DNA from: an uncultured Alphaproteobacteria bacterium
GTDB taxonomy: Bacteria > Pseudomonadota > Alphaproteobacteria > Caulobacterales > Caulobacteraceae
Assembly (NCBI GenBank): GCA_903860975.1
Contig: CAIOSI010000021.1
Coordinates: forward strand, 185,311 to 249,310
Length of the DNA stretch: 64,000 nt
Direction of reading: 5' to 3'
This document shows, in pieces, positions 54,245-63,097 of the stretch (position 1 is its first letter; each line of letters opens with the position of its first letter). The notes below the pieces were generated by a model. That model had not been told where the DNA came from, did no database searches, and worked only from the letters and a program-made list of their open reading frames with translations. Both the position numbers and the translations under genes were made by a program.

Positions 54245-56038
54245 ATGGCTGAGGGCGGCGAGAGAGGCTCGGTGCTCGCGCCCTTTCGGGAAGCGAAGCT
54301 GCTTGCCGTCGACCTGAATGTGGAGCGGCGGCCGGACGGGACGATCCTGATTGGCTCGAACATTCCTCTGCGCGCCTACGAGGCCAATATTCCCGCTGCT
54401 TTCGCACGGCGGGAGGAGGTGTCTGGCGACAAGGCCGCCCTGGCCCAGCGCGGAGCGGATGGGGCGTGGGTGTTCACATCCTTCACCCAGTTAAAACGCG
54501 ACATGGACGCGGCCACCCAGTGGCTGCTGGACCAGCCGCAGCCGGGGCCCGTGCTTATCCTGGCGGGAAACACGCCGGCCTGCGCGGTGATGAGCTTTGC
54601 GGCTCAGGCGTCCGGGCGGGCCGCATGTCCGGTCAGCACCAACTACGCCGCGCTTGGCGGCGACTTCGGCCGCCTGGCCCATGTCATCGCTAAGGTCCGG
54701 CCCGGCGTAATCTTCGCCGAGGATACCGCGGCCGCGGCGGGCGCGCTGGAGCGTCTCGACCTCGGCGGGGCGGCGATCGTCACCGGCGATCCCTCGCGGG
54801 TGTCCAAGCCGGCGGTGGCGTACGCCGATCTGCTTGAAACCCCCGTGACTGAGGATGTGGCCCGCTCGATCGCCGAGCTGAAACCACATCACCGTGCGGT
54901 CCTGATGCTGACCTCGGGCTCGACCGGCTTGCCGAAGGTGGTGCCGATCACCTTCGACAACTTGGCGGCCAATACCGCCCAATGCCAGCAGACGATCGGC
55001 GAGGCGGCCGGCTGGCACGAAGTAATGCTGGACTGGCTTCCGTGGCATCACGCGTCCGGAGCCTTTGTGCTGCGCGCGACGCTGCTGGAGGGTGGGACGC
55101 TCTACATCGACGACGGCAAGCCAGCGCCCGGCCTGTTTGAGACCTCGATCCGCAACCTGCGGGAGATATCGGTCAGTTATTTCAACAACGTGCCCCTCGG
55201 CTACACCATGCTGGTTGAGGCGTTGGAACGCGACGCCGAGCTGCGCGCCGCCTTCTTCAAGAAGATGCGCCTGATGCTCTACGGAGGGGCAGGGCTCTCG
55301 CAGAGCGTCTACGACCGGCTGCAGGCGGCCGCGGTCGCCGAGACCGGCTGCCGGATCATGATGACCAGCGGCTACGGCATGACCGAGACGGTCTCTGCCT
55401 TCATGGTCATCCACTTTCCGACCGACAAAGTGGGCATCGGCCTGCCTGCGCCCGGGACCACGGTGAAGCTGGTGCCCTCGGGGGGCCGCTACGAGCTCCG
55501 CGCCAAGGGTCCCAATGTCACCAAAGGCTATCTCGACGAGCCCGAGAAGACAGCCGCGGCCTTCGACGAGGAAGGATTCTACCGGACCGGCGACCTGGTG
55601 ATCTTCCATGACCCCGACGACCTGACCCAGGGCCTGGCCTTCGCCGGGCGGGCGGCCGAAGAGTTCAAGCTATCCAGCGGGACCTGGGTCTATGGCGGCG
55701 CCTTGCGCGACGGCCTGATCAAGGCCCTGTCGCCGCTCGTCCTCGACCTTGTCCTTTGCGATGACGGACGGCCGTACCTGGGCGCGATGCTGTGGCCCAC
55801 CGCGGGAGCGGACCCTGCCGAGATCGAGCGTCGGTTGGTGCAGTTCAACGCCAGCCAGCACGGCGGCGCGGCGCGGCTGAAGCGCGCGCTGCTGCTCGTC
55901 GAACCGCCCAGCGCCAACGCTCACGAGATCTCCGACAAGGGCACCATCAACCGGCGCGCGGTGATCGATCGGCGCGCCGACCACGTCGAGCGTCTGTTCT
56001 CCGAGACGCCGGACGCCGGGGTGATGGTTCTCGGCTAG
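54245..56038 (+). CDS. Feruloyl-CoA-synthetase-like acyl-CoA ligase
   Basis: 597 residues. ANL-superfamily ligase of the Fcs type: P-loop LMLTSGSTGLPKVVPITFDN (20 residues), YGGAGLS, TSGYGMTE, YRTGDLV, the family marker GRAAEEFKLSSGTWV in place of the usual hinge, and late lysine in SDKGTINRRAV. Fcs-type enzymes activate hydroxycinnamates and other aryl or alicyclic acids. Second CoA ligase of the cluster, translated with the thiolase. Stop overlaps that of the convergent SDR within one CTAG. Confidence 0.9.
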   Translation: MAEGGERGSVLAPFREAKLLAVDLNVERRPDGTILIGSNIPLRAYEANIPAAFARREEVSGDKAALAQRGADGAWVFTSFTQLKRDMDAATQWLLDQPQPGPVLILAGNTPACAVMSFAAQASGRAACPVSTNYAALGGDFGRLAHVIAKVRPGVIFAEDTAAAAGALERLDLGGAAIVTGDPSRVSKPAVAYADLLETPVTEDVARSIAELKPHHRAVLMLTSGSTGLPKVVPITFDNLAANTAQCQQTIGEAAGWHEVMLDWLPWHHASGAFVLRATLLEGGTLYIDDGKPAPGLFETSIRNLREISVSYFNNVPLGYTMLVEALERDAELRAAFFKKMRLMLYGGAGLSQSVYDRLQAAAVAETGCRIMMTSGYGMTETVSAFMVIHFPTDKVGIGLPAPGTTVKLVPSGGRYELRAKGPNVTKGYLDEPEKTAAAFDEEGFYRTGDLVIFHDPDDLTQGLAFAGRAAEEFKLSSGTWVYGGALRDGLIKALSPLVLDLVLCDDGRPYLGAMLWPTAGADPAEIERRLVQFNASQHGGAARLKRALLLVEPPSANAHEISDKGTINRRAVIDRRADHVERLFSETPDAGVMVLG

Positions 56039-56868
56039 CCGGGTTTCGGCTGCGAGTGCGGGGTCCACTCCGCGCCGGCCGTCGCGTAGTCGGCGCTGAA
56101 CCAGCGCGGATAGCCGTGCAGGGTCTGGCCGCCGTCGACCAGGACCTCGGCCCCCGTCACATAGCCTGCGTCCTCCGAGCAGAGGAAGACGGCCATGCGG
56201 GCGATGTCCTCCGGCTTTCCAAGGCGGCCGACCGGGGTGTTCCGCAGGGCGTCGGCCCGCACCGCCGGATCGTCGATCAGCGATTTGGTCATGGCCGTTT
56301 CGATGACCCCCGGCAGCACCAGGTTCACGCGGATGCGCCAGACGCCGAGCTCGGAAGCCAGCGATTTTGCGAGCATCCGCACGCCGGACTTGGATGCCGC
56401 ATAGGCACCCAGCATGTCGCAGATATCGGTGGCGGCCGTTGACGCGTTCATGACGATGGCCCCGCCTTCGCCGCAGTCCCGCATCAACCGCGCGGCGCCC
56501 TGCGCCATCAGGAAACCGCCGTTCAGGTTCACATCGATGTGTCGGCGCCACTGCTCGTACGGAATGTCGATCAGCGCGCCATATCGGCCATACCCGGCGT
56601 TGACGAATGCCGCGTCCAGCCGTCCGAACCGCTCCTGGACCGCCTTGAAAAGCGCGGCGACAGCGTCCGGGTCGGTCTGGTCGCAGGCATAGGCCAGGAC
56701 CTCGGCGCCAGCCGTGCGCAGGCCGGCCGCGACGGTTTCAAGCACGTCCGTCCGCCTGTCGGTGATCACCACCTGCGCGCCGGCCCGCGCGAAGGCCGCC
56801 GCCGCTGCTGCACCTATATCGCCTGCCGCGCCCGTGATCAGGGCCGTTCTTCCCGTAAGGGCGCTCAT
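56035..56868 (-). CDS. SDR-family oxidoreductase
   Basis: 277 residues. Classical SDR: TGAAGDIG loop, VNAGYG, Ser in MNASTAA, YAASKSG active site, and PGVIETAMT after the catalytic lysine. No signal or extra domain. Only leftward gene inside this block; it shares a 104-nt divergent region with the DUF1295 gene that carries cluster element site 4. Confidence 0.92.
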   Translation of the reverse strand: MSALTGRTALITGAAGDIGAAAAAAFARAGAQVVITDRRTDVLETVAAGLRTAGAEVLAYACDQTDPDAVAALFKAVQERFGRLDAAFVNAGYGRYGALIDIPYEQWRRHIDVNLNGGFLMAQGAARLMRDCGEGGAIVMNASTAATDICDMLGAYAASKSGVRMLAKSLASELGVWRIRVNLVLPGVIETAMTKSLIDDPAVRADALRNTPVGRLGKPEDIARMAVFLCSEDAGYVTGAEVLVDGGQTLHGYPRWFSADYATAGAEWTPHSQPKPG

Positions 56869-56916
56869 GATAATCCTGCTCCGGCGACTGCTTGTGCGCC
56901 CAGATAGCCTAGGTTA

Positions 56917-56926
56917 ACTTGCATAG
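56917..56926 (+). promoter_or_regulatory. Cluster element, site 4 (ACTTGCATAG)
   Basis: 46 nt upstream of the DUF1295 gene and 49 nt from the divergent SDR start. Followed by AAAGACTGTCAAAT, closely like the flank of site 5 (ACAGTACTGACATTT after some spacing). Confidence 0.55.
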
Positions 56927-56972
56927 AAAGACTGTCAAATCGCGCGGCAAGGGCCGAAAGACGGGGGACTCC

Positions 56973-57782
56973 ATGGCCGATTACATCGTGGTGCTGGCCG
57001 TCAATGCGGGCGTCATCGTTTGCCTCTTCGCAATTGCTTGGGCGATCTGCGTGGCGATGCGCGACTGCACGCCGGTCGACAGCCTCTGGGGTCTGGGCAT
57101 GGGCGTGGTGGCCATCTCCACCTACCTGCAGACCGGTGGCGGCACGCCGCGACGGATGGTGCTTACCGGGCTCTGCGCAGCCTGGGCGCTGCGCCTGGGC
57201 GGTTACATGCTTTGGCGCTGGCGCGACCACGGCCCAGACGGCCGCTACGTCCGGATGCTGGACAAGGCCAAGGCCGAACGAGGGTGGAGCTACGGTTACG
57301 CTGCCTTTCGGCTGGTTTTCCTGCTTCAGATGCCGCTGCTTTGGTTGGTCTGCCTCCCGGTGCAACTGGGCCAGATCGCCAGCATGCCGGCGCAGGTGGG
57401 CCTCGTCGGGCTAGCGGGCGCCGCCCTGGGCACCTTCGGCCTGATGTTCGAAACCTTGGCAGACTGGCAGCTTGCGCGCTTCAAGAAGGATCCGGCCAAT
57501 GCTGGGAAGGTGATGGATCGCGGCCTGTGGCGCTACACCCGTCATCCGAACTACTTCGGCGACGCCTGCGTCTGGTGGGGCCTTTGGCTGGTGGCGGCCG
57601 AGACCCGGCCAGGCCTGTTCGCCATTGTTGGCCCGATCTACCTTGTCTACACGCTCACCCGCTGGAGTGGTGTCCCTACCGTCGAAGGCCGGATGCGCCG
57701 GCGCAAGCCAGACTACGAGGCCTACATGCGCCGGACCTCGGGCTTCATCCCCTGGCCGCCCAAGCCGCCTGAAGCCGCCTGA
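56973..57782 (+). CDS. DUF1295 / steroid 5-alpha-reductase-fold membrane protein
   Basis: 269 residues from MADYIVVL, about six membrane segments. The C-terminal half bears the family hallmark LFRRGLWRYTRHPNYF-type motif, here DRGLWRYTRHPNYFGD, and the YLVYTLTRWSGVP and RRRKPDYEAY segments. The fold is shared with 3-oxo-5-alpha-steroid 4-dehydrogenases and isoprenylcysteine methyltransferases; reductase activity on an enone ring would suit the cluster but is not proven. Confidence 0.85.
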   Translation: MADYIVVLAVNAGVIVCLFAIAWAICVAMRDCTPVDSLWGLGMGVVAISTYLQTGGGTPRRMVLTGLCAAWALRLGGYMLWRWRDHGPDGRYVRMLDKAKAERGWSYGYAAFRLVFLLQMPLLWLVCLPVQLGQIASMPAQVGLVGLAGAALGTFGLMFETLADWQLARFKKDPANAGKVMDRGLWRYTRHPNYFGDACVWWGLWLVAAETRPGLFAIVGPIYLVYTLTRWSGVPTVEGRMRRRKPDYEAYMRRTSGFIPWPPKPPEAA

Positions 57783-57787
57783 GCCGC

Positions 57788-58726
57788 GTGTCGTTCCCCG
57801 CCCGTTTCGCCGAGCGCCTGAGGTTGCCGGCCATCGCTGCGCCGATGTTCCTGGTCTCGGGCGTCGATATGGTCCTGGCCGCCTGCCGGGCTGGGATCAT
57901 CGGGTCGTTTCCGGCGAACAACGCCCGGACGCTCGAAGATTTTGACGACTGGATGGGCCAGATCGCTGCGACCCTGCCCGCTGATGCCCCGCCTTGGGCC
58001 GTGAACATTATGGTGCACCGCTCCTACGCGCGCTGGGAGGCGGAACTCGAGTTGGTGCTGCGACACCGGCCGCCTGTCGTCATCACAGCCCTCGGTAGTC
58101 CCGCCCATGTGGTCGAGGCGATCCAGGGCTATGGTGGGCTGGTTTACGCGGACGTAAATTCCCTGACCTATGCCCAGAAGGCCGCGAAAACCGGCGTCGA
58201 CGGACTGATCCTGGTCGCCGCAGGCGCGGGTGGCCACACCGGTGCGCTCACCGGTTTCGCCTTCGTACCAGCCGTGCGGGAGGTCTTTGGCGGGACCATT
58301 GTGCTGGGCGGCGGGATCAGCGCGGGCCGAGCGGTCCGCGCCGCCCAGATGCTGGGGGCCGACCTGGCCTACCTCGGCACCCGGCTGATCGCGTGTTCGG
58401 AGAGCCTGGCGGTCCCGGCCTACAAACAGATGCTGGTAGACGCTACGGCAGAAGACATCGTCACCTCCGCGGCCCTGACGGGCATACCGGCAAACTGGCT
58501 GCAGGCCAGTCTGGCCGCCGCCGGCTATGACGCTGAGGCCCTGAAGACCAAGGCGCAAATCAACCTTGGACGGCCTGAAGATGCCGCCGCGCGCTGGCGC
58601 GATGTCTGGTCGGCGGGCCAGGGCGTCGGCGAGATTCGTGCAATCGAGCCCCTGTCCGATATCATCGATGACCTCGTCGCCGACTTCGACGCGGCCGGCC
58701 GGGCCGACCGGGCGCGCAAGCCTTGA
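57788..58726 (+). CDS. Nitronate monooxygenase-family flavoprotein
   Basis: 312 residues, GTG start 5 nt after the DUF1295 stop. FMN-binding TIM barrel: PAIAAPMFLVSG at the N-terminus, GLILVAAGAGGHTGALTGF with the catalytic histidine, VLGGGISAGRAV and GADLAYLGTRLIA phosphate loops. Family members oxidise nitronates, but many in catabolic clusters act as enone/NADH-type flavin reductases. Likely redox partner step in the pathway. Confidence 0.88.
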   Translation: MSFPARFAERLRLPAIAAPMFLVSGVDMVLAACRAGIIGSFPANNARTLEDFDDWMGQIAATLPADAPPWAVNIMVHRSYARWEAELELVLRHRPPVVITALGSPAHVVEAIQGYGGLVYADVNSLTYAQKAAKTGVDGLILVAAGAGGHTGALTGFAFVPAVREVFGGTIVLGGGISAGRAVRAAQMLGADLAYLGTRLIACSESLAVPAYKQMLVDATAEDIVTSAALTGIPANWLQASLAAAGYDAEALKTKAQINLGRPEDAAARWRDVWSAGQGVGEIRAIEPLSDIIDDLVADFDAAGRADRARKP

Positions 58727-58777
58727 CAAGGCGCGGTTGCGCCCAAAGGGTCTAGCCGCTCCGCACCTTGAGGCGCC

Positions 58778-59734
58778 ATGGTCAACACCCGCCGCACTGA
58801 CACCCCAGATCCGGCAGCGGCCCCCCAACTCGTCCAGGCCAATTCCGCCACGCGTGCGCTCAACATCTTGGGCGACCGGTGGACCTTGATGATCCTCTAC
58901 CTGGCGTTCCGGAGGGTGCGGCGGTTCGACGAATTCCAGAGCCGGATCGGCCTGGCCCGAAGCCTGCTGATCGACCGCCTCCGCCGCCTGGTCGCCGCCG
59001 GAATCTTACGCAAGGAGCGCTATCAGGAGCGTCCCAGCCGCGAAGAGTATCGGCTCACCAAGATGGGCCTGGACCTCCACAGCCTGGCGCTGATGATCAT
59101 CCGCTGGGAGAAGCGCTGGTTCTTCGACCCGGCGAACCCGGCCCACCGTATCCGGCACAGCTGTGGCAAGGAATTCAGCCCGCAGTTCTTGTGCGGCGAT
59201 TGCGGCGAGCTCGTGAGCCCTCGCGACGTCTACGTCATCGACGGGCCTGGTGCGGCGTTCGAGCCATCCCCGCCGCCTCGCGCTCAGCGGCGGTCCATAG
59301 TGCCCGCGGGAAGCCTGAATAACGGCGATCCCATGCTGGATCGCGCCTTCCAGGTCCTGGGCGACCGGTGGACGAGCCATGTGATCGCCTCTGCCTTCCT
59401 GGGTCGCCGGAGGTTCAACGACTTCCAGAGCGCCCTGGGCGTTGCGCCGAACATCCTGTCCGACCGCCTGTCACGGCTGACCGAGATGGGCGTCTTGCGC
59501 CGGGAGCTCTACCAAGAGCGCCCCAAGCGCTGGGAATATCGCCTGACCGAGGCAGGGCGCGACCTCTATCCGCTGATCGCCGAGCTTAACCGCTGGGGCG
59601 ACGCCTGGCTGGCCACCGAGGCGGGGCCGCCTCTGGTTACCTATCATCGGTCTTGCAACCACGTGCTTGAGCCCCGCATCGCCTGCGACCAGTGCCAACA
59701 GGCGGTGACGGCCTTCAACCTCACGATGGGCTAG
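58778..59734 (+). CDS. Tandem HxlR-type regulator with two zinc ribbons (copy 2)
   Basis: 318 residues. Same double architecture as the protein at 49874: unit 1 about 28-115 (NILGDRWTLMILYLAFRRVR, ARSLLIDRLRRLVAAGIL) and unit 2 about 185-270 (QVLGDRWTSHVIASAFLGRR, APNILSDRLSRLTEMGVL), each followed by a ribbon (HSCGKEFSPQFLCGDCGEL; HRSCNHVLEPRIACDQCQQ). Ribbon 1 has four Cys/His in a CH-like/CxxC arrangement fit for zinc. It closes the plus-strand block; a small GGCGC/GCGCC hairpin lies just upstream. Confidence 0.9.
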   Translation: MVNTRRTDTPDPAAAPQLVQANSATRALNILGDRWTLMILYLAFRRVRRFDEFQSRIGLARSLLIDRLRRLVAAGILRKERYQERPSREEYRLTKMGLDLHSLALMIIRWEKRWFFDPANPAHRIRHSCGKEFSPQFLCGDCGELVSPRDVYVIDGPGAAFEPSPPPRAQRRSIVPAGSLNNGDPMLDRAFQVLGDRWTSHVIASAFLGRRRFNDFQSALGVAPNILSDRLSRLTEMGVLRRELYQERPKRWEYRLTEAGRDLYPLIAELNRWGDAWLATEAGPPLVTYHRSCNHVLEPRIACDQCQQAVTAFNLTMG

Positions 59735-59756
59735 ACGCACGAGGTCGCGCGGTAGC

Positions 59757-60290
59757 CTATTTGGCGACCGGGCGAGAGATCAGGCTCTGGATTTCATCCG
59801 TCATCGGCGCGCCGGCCTTCATCGAAGAACTGATGCGGCCGTCGAAATATTCGCGCCACTCGTGAACGAACAGGCCGCGGAACTCCAGGACGCCGGCGTA
59901 GGGGATCGCCACGTGCTCGCCGGTCTTAAGCCAGAATTCATCGACCCCTTCCATGAACAGCCGATCTTGGGACTCCGCATAGTCGAAGATCCGCCATTTG
60001 TTGGTCTTGATAACCGGCGCCATGCCTTGCAGGGCGTTGCGCATCGCAGCTTTTCCGTGGATGGCGGGGGCAAAGCCAGAGGAATTGCGCCAGACGATGT
60101 CGTCGGTGACATGGACCAGAACGCCCTCGACATCCTGGTTGTGCCAGGCCGAGATGATCGCCTGCAGGACCGGGTAGAGGCGCGACATCGAAGACTCCTT
60201 TGACTGGGTGGGCGAAGACGCTAAGGTGCCGGCGGCGATGGCGGTGGACATGAGCGTGCGGCGGTCGAGGGACATCGGGGTCGCTTTCAT
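59757..60290 (-). CDS. SnoaL/limonene-epoxide-hydrolase-like protein 1
   Basis: 177 residues from 60290, or 143 from 60188. The longer form starts with a Tat-like leader (LDRRTLMSTAIAAGTLASS); the shorter begins MSRLYPVLQAI, right after AAAGGAG on the coding strand with 6-nt spacing, and aligns end to end with the paralogue at 60305. Cone-shaped alpha+beta barrel (SnoaL/NTF2). Compared with limonene-1,2-epoxide hydrolase it keeps an Asn (IVWRNSSG) and the two Asp (GVDEF, WREYFD) but has Gly where the catalytic Arg lies. May be an isomerase, hydratase or binding protein. Confidence 0.8.
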   Translation of the reverse strand: MKATPMSLDRRTLMSTAIAAGTLASSPTQSKESSMSRLYPVLQAIISAWHNQDVEGVLVHVTDDIVWRNSSGFAPAIHGKAAMRNALQGMAPVIKTNKWRIFDYAESQDRLFMEGVDEFWLKTGEHVAIPYAGVLEFRGLFVHEWREYFDGRISSSMKAGAPMTDEIQSLISRPVAK

Positions 60291-60304
60291 GATGCGCGCA
60301 AGGC

Positions 60305-60736
60305 TTAAGCCGCGGTCGGACGGTCGAGTAGGTTTTCAACCTGGGCGCTGAGCGGTTGTCCGGATTTCTGGTCGGTGATCACCGCCAGGTCGACGTAGTC
60401 GCGCCAGCCGGTGATCAGGTCGCCGCGGAAGTCCAGGACTCCGGCGTAAGGGACCGCGACGCGGTGGCCCTGGGTGGTGCGGTAGTCATCGACGCCTTCG
60501 ACAAAAAGGCGGTCGCCGGCTTCGGCGTGGGCGAAGATGCGCCACTCAATGCCGTGCATGTCGCTCTGGAAGCGTGCGAGCAGCTTAGCTGCGGTGGCCT
60601 TGCCGCGGACCGGCGGCAGGCCGGGCGCGGCGTAGTGCCAGACGATGTCGTCGGACATGTGCGCAAGGACGCCTTCGATGTCCTTGGCCTGCCAGGCCTC
60701 GATCACTTGCAGCAGAATTCGAAAGCAGCGATCCAA
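60305..60736 (-). CDS. SnoaL/limonene-epoxide-hydrolase-like protein 2
   Basis: 143 residues, TTG start with AGGTGA upstream on the coding strand. Clear paralogue of the preceding gene (VIEAWQAKDIEGVLAHMSDD against AIISAWHNQDVEGVLVHVTDD). Keeps both Asp positions (GVDDY, WRDYVDL) but lacks the Arg and the Asn (IVWHYAAPG). Lies 14 nt from its paralogue and 57 nt downstream of the TonB receptor gene, so the three are probably one leftward transcript. Confidence 0.85.
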   Translation of the reverse strand: MDRCFRILLQVIEAWQAKDIEGVLAHMSDDIVWHYAAPGLPPVRGKATAAKLLARFQSDMHGIEWRIFAHAEAGDRLFVEGVDDYRTTQGHRVAVPYAGVLDFRGDLITGWRDYVDLAVITDQKSGQPLSAQVENLLDRPTAA

Positions 60737-60793
60737 GGATTGTCACCTGAAGATAAAACCGGCCGGGCGAGGATCGCCCAGCCGGAGAAGGGG

Positions 60794-63097
60794 TTAGAAC
60801 GGCGCGGCGACTTCGATGCCGTAGGTCCGCGGTGCGCCGAAGGAGGACATTTCATCGTTGAAGAAGACGATGATGTTGGTTCGGTAGACCTTGTCGCCCA
60901 GGTTCTTTCCGAATGCCGAGATGCTCCAGTGCTTATTGGGCGCTGTCAGCGTGATCCGACCATCCAGCGTGCCATAAGCGTTCTCCCAAGACGTGTTTTC
61001 CGGCGCCCATGGCATCTTGCCCTGCCAGCGATAGCTCAGGCGGCCGACCAAAGCATTCGCCCACGATCCCGCATCGGTGGTGACTTCCGCCCCGACGGCG
61101 CCTTGCCACTTTGGTGTGCGCTGCAGGAGGTGGCCGGAGTTGTTTACGCCATTGAAGACGAAGGTGTCGTAGGTTCCGTCGACATAGCTGCCGCTCGCCC
61201 AGGCGTGGAACCAGGTCGTGGGAGCATATTGCACGTCAGTCTCTGCGCCCTTGATCGTTGCGCCAGGCGCATTGCTGATCACGTTGCAGAGGCACGAGGC
61301 GAGGGTCTGTTGAACCTGCAGGTTGTTGTATTTCATATAGAATACAGCGGAATTCCAGCGGATCGAATGATCTAGGAATTCACCTTTGTAGCCCGCCTCG
61401 TAGTTGGTGACAGTTTCGGGATTGTACGGCGTGGCAGCCGCAAAGGCGTTGGAGGCGTCGTTCTGGAAGCCACCACCCTTAAAGCCCTCGGAGACGGTGC
61501 CGTAGACCATCATACTGTCGTTCGGCGTCCACTTTAGGATGGCTTGCGGCGTCAGCTTGTTCCAGCTCGCGTCATATCCCGTGGAGAAGTTCGTGGTCAG
61601 GGGCGTGAGCGGTGCCGTGTCGGCGGGGTGGATCTTGTCGCCGGTGGCGACAATGATGCCCTGCTGAGTGCCGCCCTTCTTGTCGGTGGTATAGCGAGCG
61701 CCGACTTCGAGCTTCAGGGTGTCGGTGATCTTGTAGCCGATCTGGGCGAACACGGCGACGTCCTGGTTGTGGCCGTGGTCATCCCAATGCGATTCCCCAG
61801 AGAGAGTCGGCAGCACCAGGGATTCACCCCAGAACCGGTTGAATTGGTGGACCTGACTGTGGAGGTAGTAGGCACCGACGATCCAGTCCAAGCGGCTTGA
61901 GGGTTCCGTGGATGTCAAGCGGACTTCTTCGGAGAACTGATGAACCTGCTCGATGAAATTCACGGGTTCAGCGAACAGCAGCGATGAGCCGACACCTGCC
62001 AGTTGCGCAGCGGTGAAGTTGAAACCATTCGTCGGGCCCAGGCCCGTCTGGTCGTACATCGTAAAGGCGCGATTATCGCGATAGCCTGTGATGCTCGTGA
62101 AACGGACGTTTGGCATAAGGTCCTTCTCGACCTTGGCGATCACGTCATAGGTTTCGTGCTTTGCCCCTTGTGGCGTCGGTGCGAGGTCGCCCTGAAACAG
62201 CGGCCAAACCGGGAAGCTTTCCCGGATGTTGAGGCTTCCGCCGAGCGCTGTTTTGATCAGACTGCGGGTCCCCGACCAGATGTTGGGGCCGGCTGGCAGG
62301 GTTGGGCTCTTCAGGCCGACCCGGTTTACGCCGTCATTGCTATCCTTGGCGTAGTCGACGTTGAGGTTGGCCCTCAGGTCGGAATCCATCGGCTTGTAGG
62401 CGAGCTGAACCCGGCCTTGGATGGAGTTGAGGTTCTCCAAGTCGGTGTTATGCAGAAGGTCTCTGGCGTAGCCGGAGTGGTTGATCGTCTGGAATGACAG
62501 CCGCCCGGCGATCGTGTCGGTAAGCGCACCGGTCAGGTAGCCTTCGGTCTGGCGCAGATCGTAGTTGCCGCCGGTTACCGTGACGCGGCCGGACTGGTCG
62601 AAGCTGGGTGCGTTGCTGATGATGTTCACAGCGCCGCCGGCGACATTCTTGCCCAGCAATACGCCCTGCGGGCCGCGAACGACCTCAACACGGGACACGT
62701 CGTAGAAGGCCGAGTTGAGGTTGCCGGAGCGGCTGACATAGACGTCGTCAACGAATGTCGAAACCGATTGGTCGGCGGTGGGTGAGGTGAGGCGGGTGTT
62801 CACAACGCCCCGGATATTGATCTCATTGGCTTGCGGCGAATTTGCTGTGAAGGAGATGCCGGTCATGTTGTGACCGATATCCTCCAGGGTTAGCACGCGG
62901 TCCTTCGCCAGTGTGGCGCCGGAAACCGCGGTGATCGAAAGCGGCGTGGTCTGAACGTTTTCGGTTCGCTTTTCCGCCGTGACAATCAGTTCCTCCAGCT
63001 GTGTCGTATTATTCGCGGCGTTCGCCGCCAGCGCTGGCATAGCGATAGTCATCCCCGCAAGCAGAGCGATCACGGACGTCGTGGTTTGCAGCTTCAT
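60794..63097 (-). CDS. TonB-dependent outer-membrane receptor
   Basis: 767 residues from MKLQTTTS. Signal peptide about 1-25 (MPALAANAA), TonB box EELIVTAEKR, plug domain (LSITAVSGATLAKDRVLTLE; VEVVRGPQGVLLGKNVAGGA) and a 22-strand barrel ending in VAAPF with the terminal aromatic. This sphingomonad/Caulobacterales branch imports organic substrates as often as siderophores. Given the surrounding catabolic genes, uptake of the pathway substrate is more likely than iron; no siderophore gene is near. Confidence 0.93.
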   Translation of the reverse strand: MKLQTTTSVIALLAGMTIAMPALAANAANNTTQLEELIVTAEKRTENVQTTPLSITAVSGATLAKDRVLTLEDIGHNMTGISFTANSPQANEINIRGVVNTRLTSPTADQSVSTFVDDVYVSRSGNLNSAFYDVSRVEVVRGPQGVLLGKNVAGGAVNIISNAPSFDQSGRVTVTGGNYDLRQTEGYLTGALTDTIAGRLSFQTINHSGYARDLLHNTDLENLNSIQGRVQLAYKPMDSDLRANLNVDYAKDSNDGVNRVGLKSPTLPAGPNIWSGTRSLIKTALGGSLNIRESFPVWPLFQGDLAPTPQGAKHETYDVIAKVEKDLMPNVRFTSITGYRDNRAFTMYDQTGLGPTNGFNFTAAQLAGVGSSLLFAEPVNFIEQVHQFSEEVRLTSTEPSSRLDWIVGAYYLHSQVHQFNRFWGESLVLPTLSGESHWDDHGHNQDVAVFAQIGYKITDTLKLEVGARYTTDKKGGTQQGIIVATGDKIHPADTAPLTPLTTNFSTGYDASWNKLTPQAILKWTPNDSMMVYGTVSEGFKGGGFQNDASNAFAAATPYNPETVTNYEAGYKGEFLDHSIRWNSAVFYMKYNNLQVQQTLASCLCNVISNAPGATIKGAETDVQYAPTTWFHAWASGSYVDGTYDTFVFNGVNNSGHLLQRTPKWQGAVGAEVTTDAGSWANALVGRLSYRWQGKMPWAPENTSWENAYGTLDGRITLTAPNKHWSISAFGKNLGDKVYRTNIIVFFNDEMSSFGAPRTYGIEVAAPF

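Noticed and set aside
60356..61375. 339-codon plus-strand frame
   Set aside because: Antisense to the SnoaL-like 2 and TonB receptor genes; no motif.
60794..63097. TonB receptor as a siderophore receptor
   Set aside because: No siderophore, ferric reductase or Fur-type 19-bp box was seen nearby; catabolic context is stronger.
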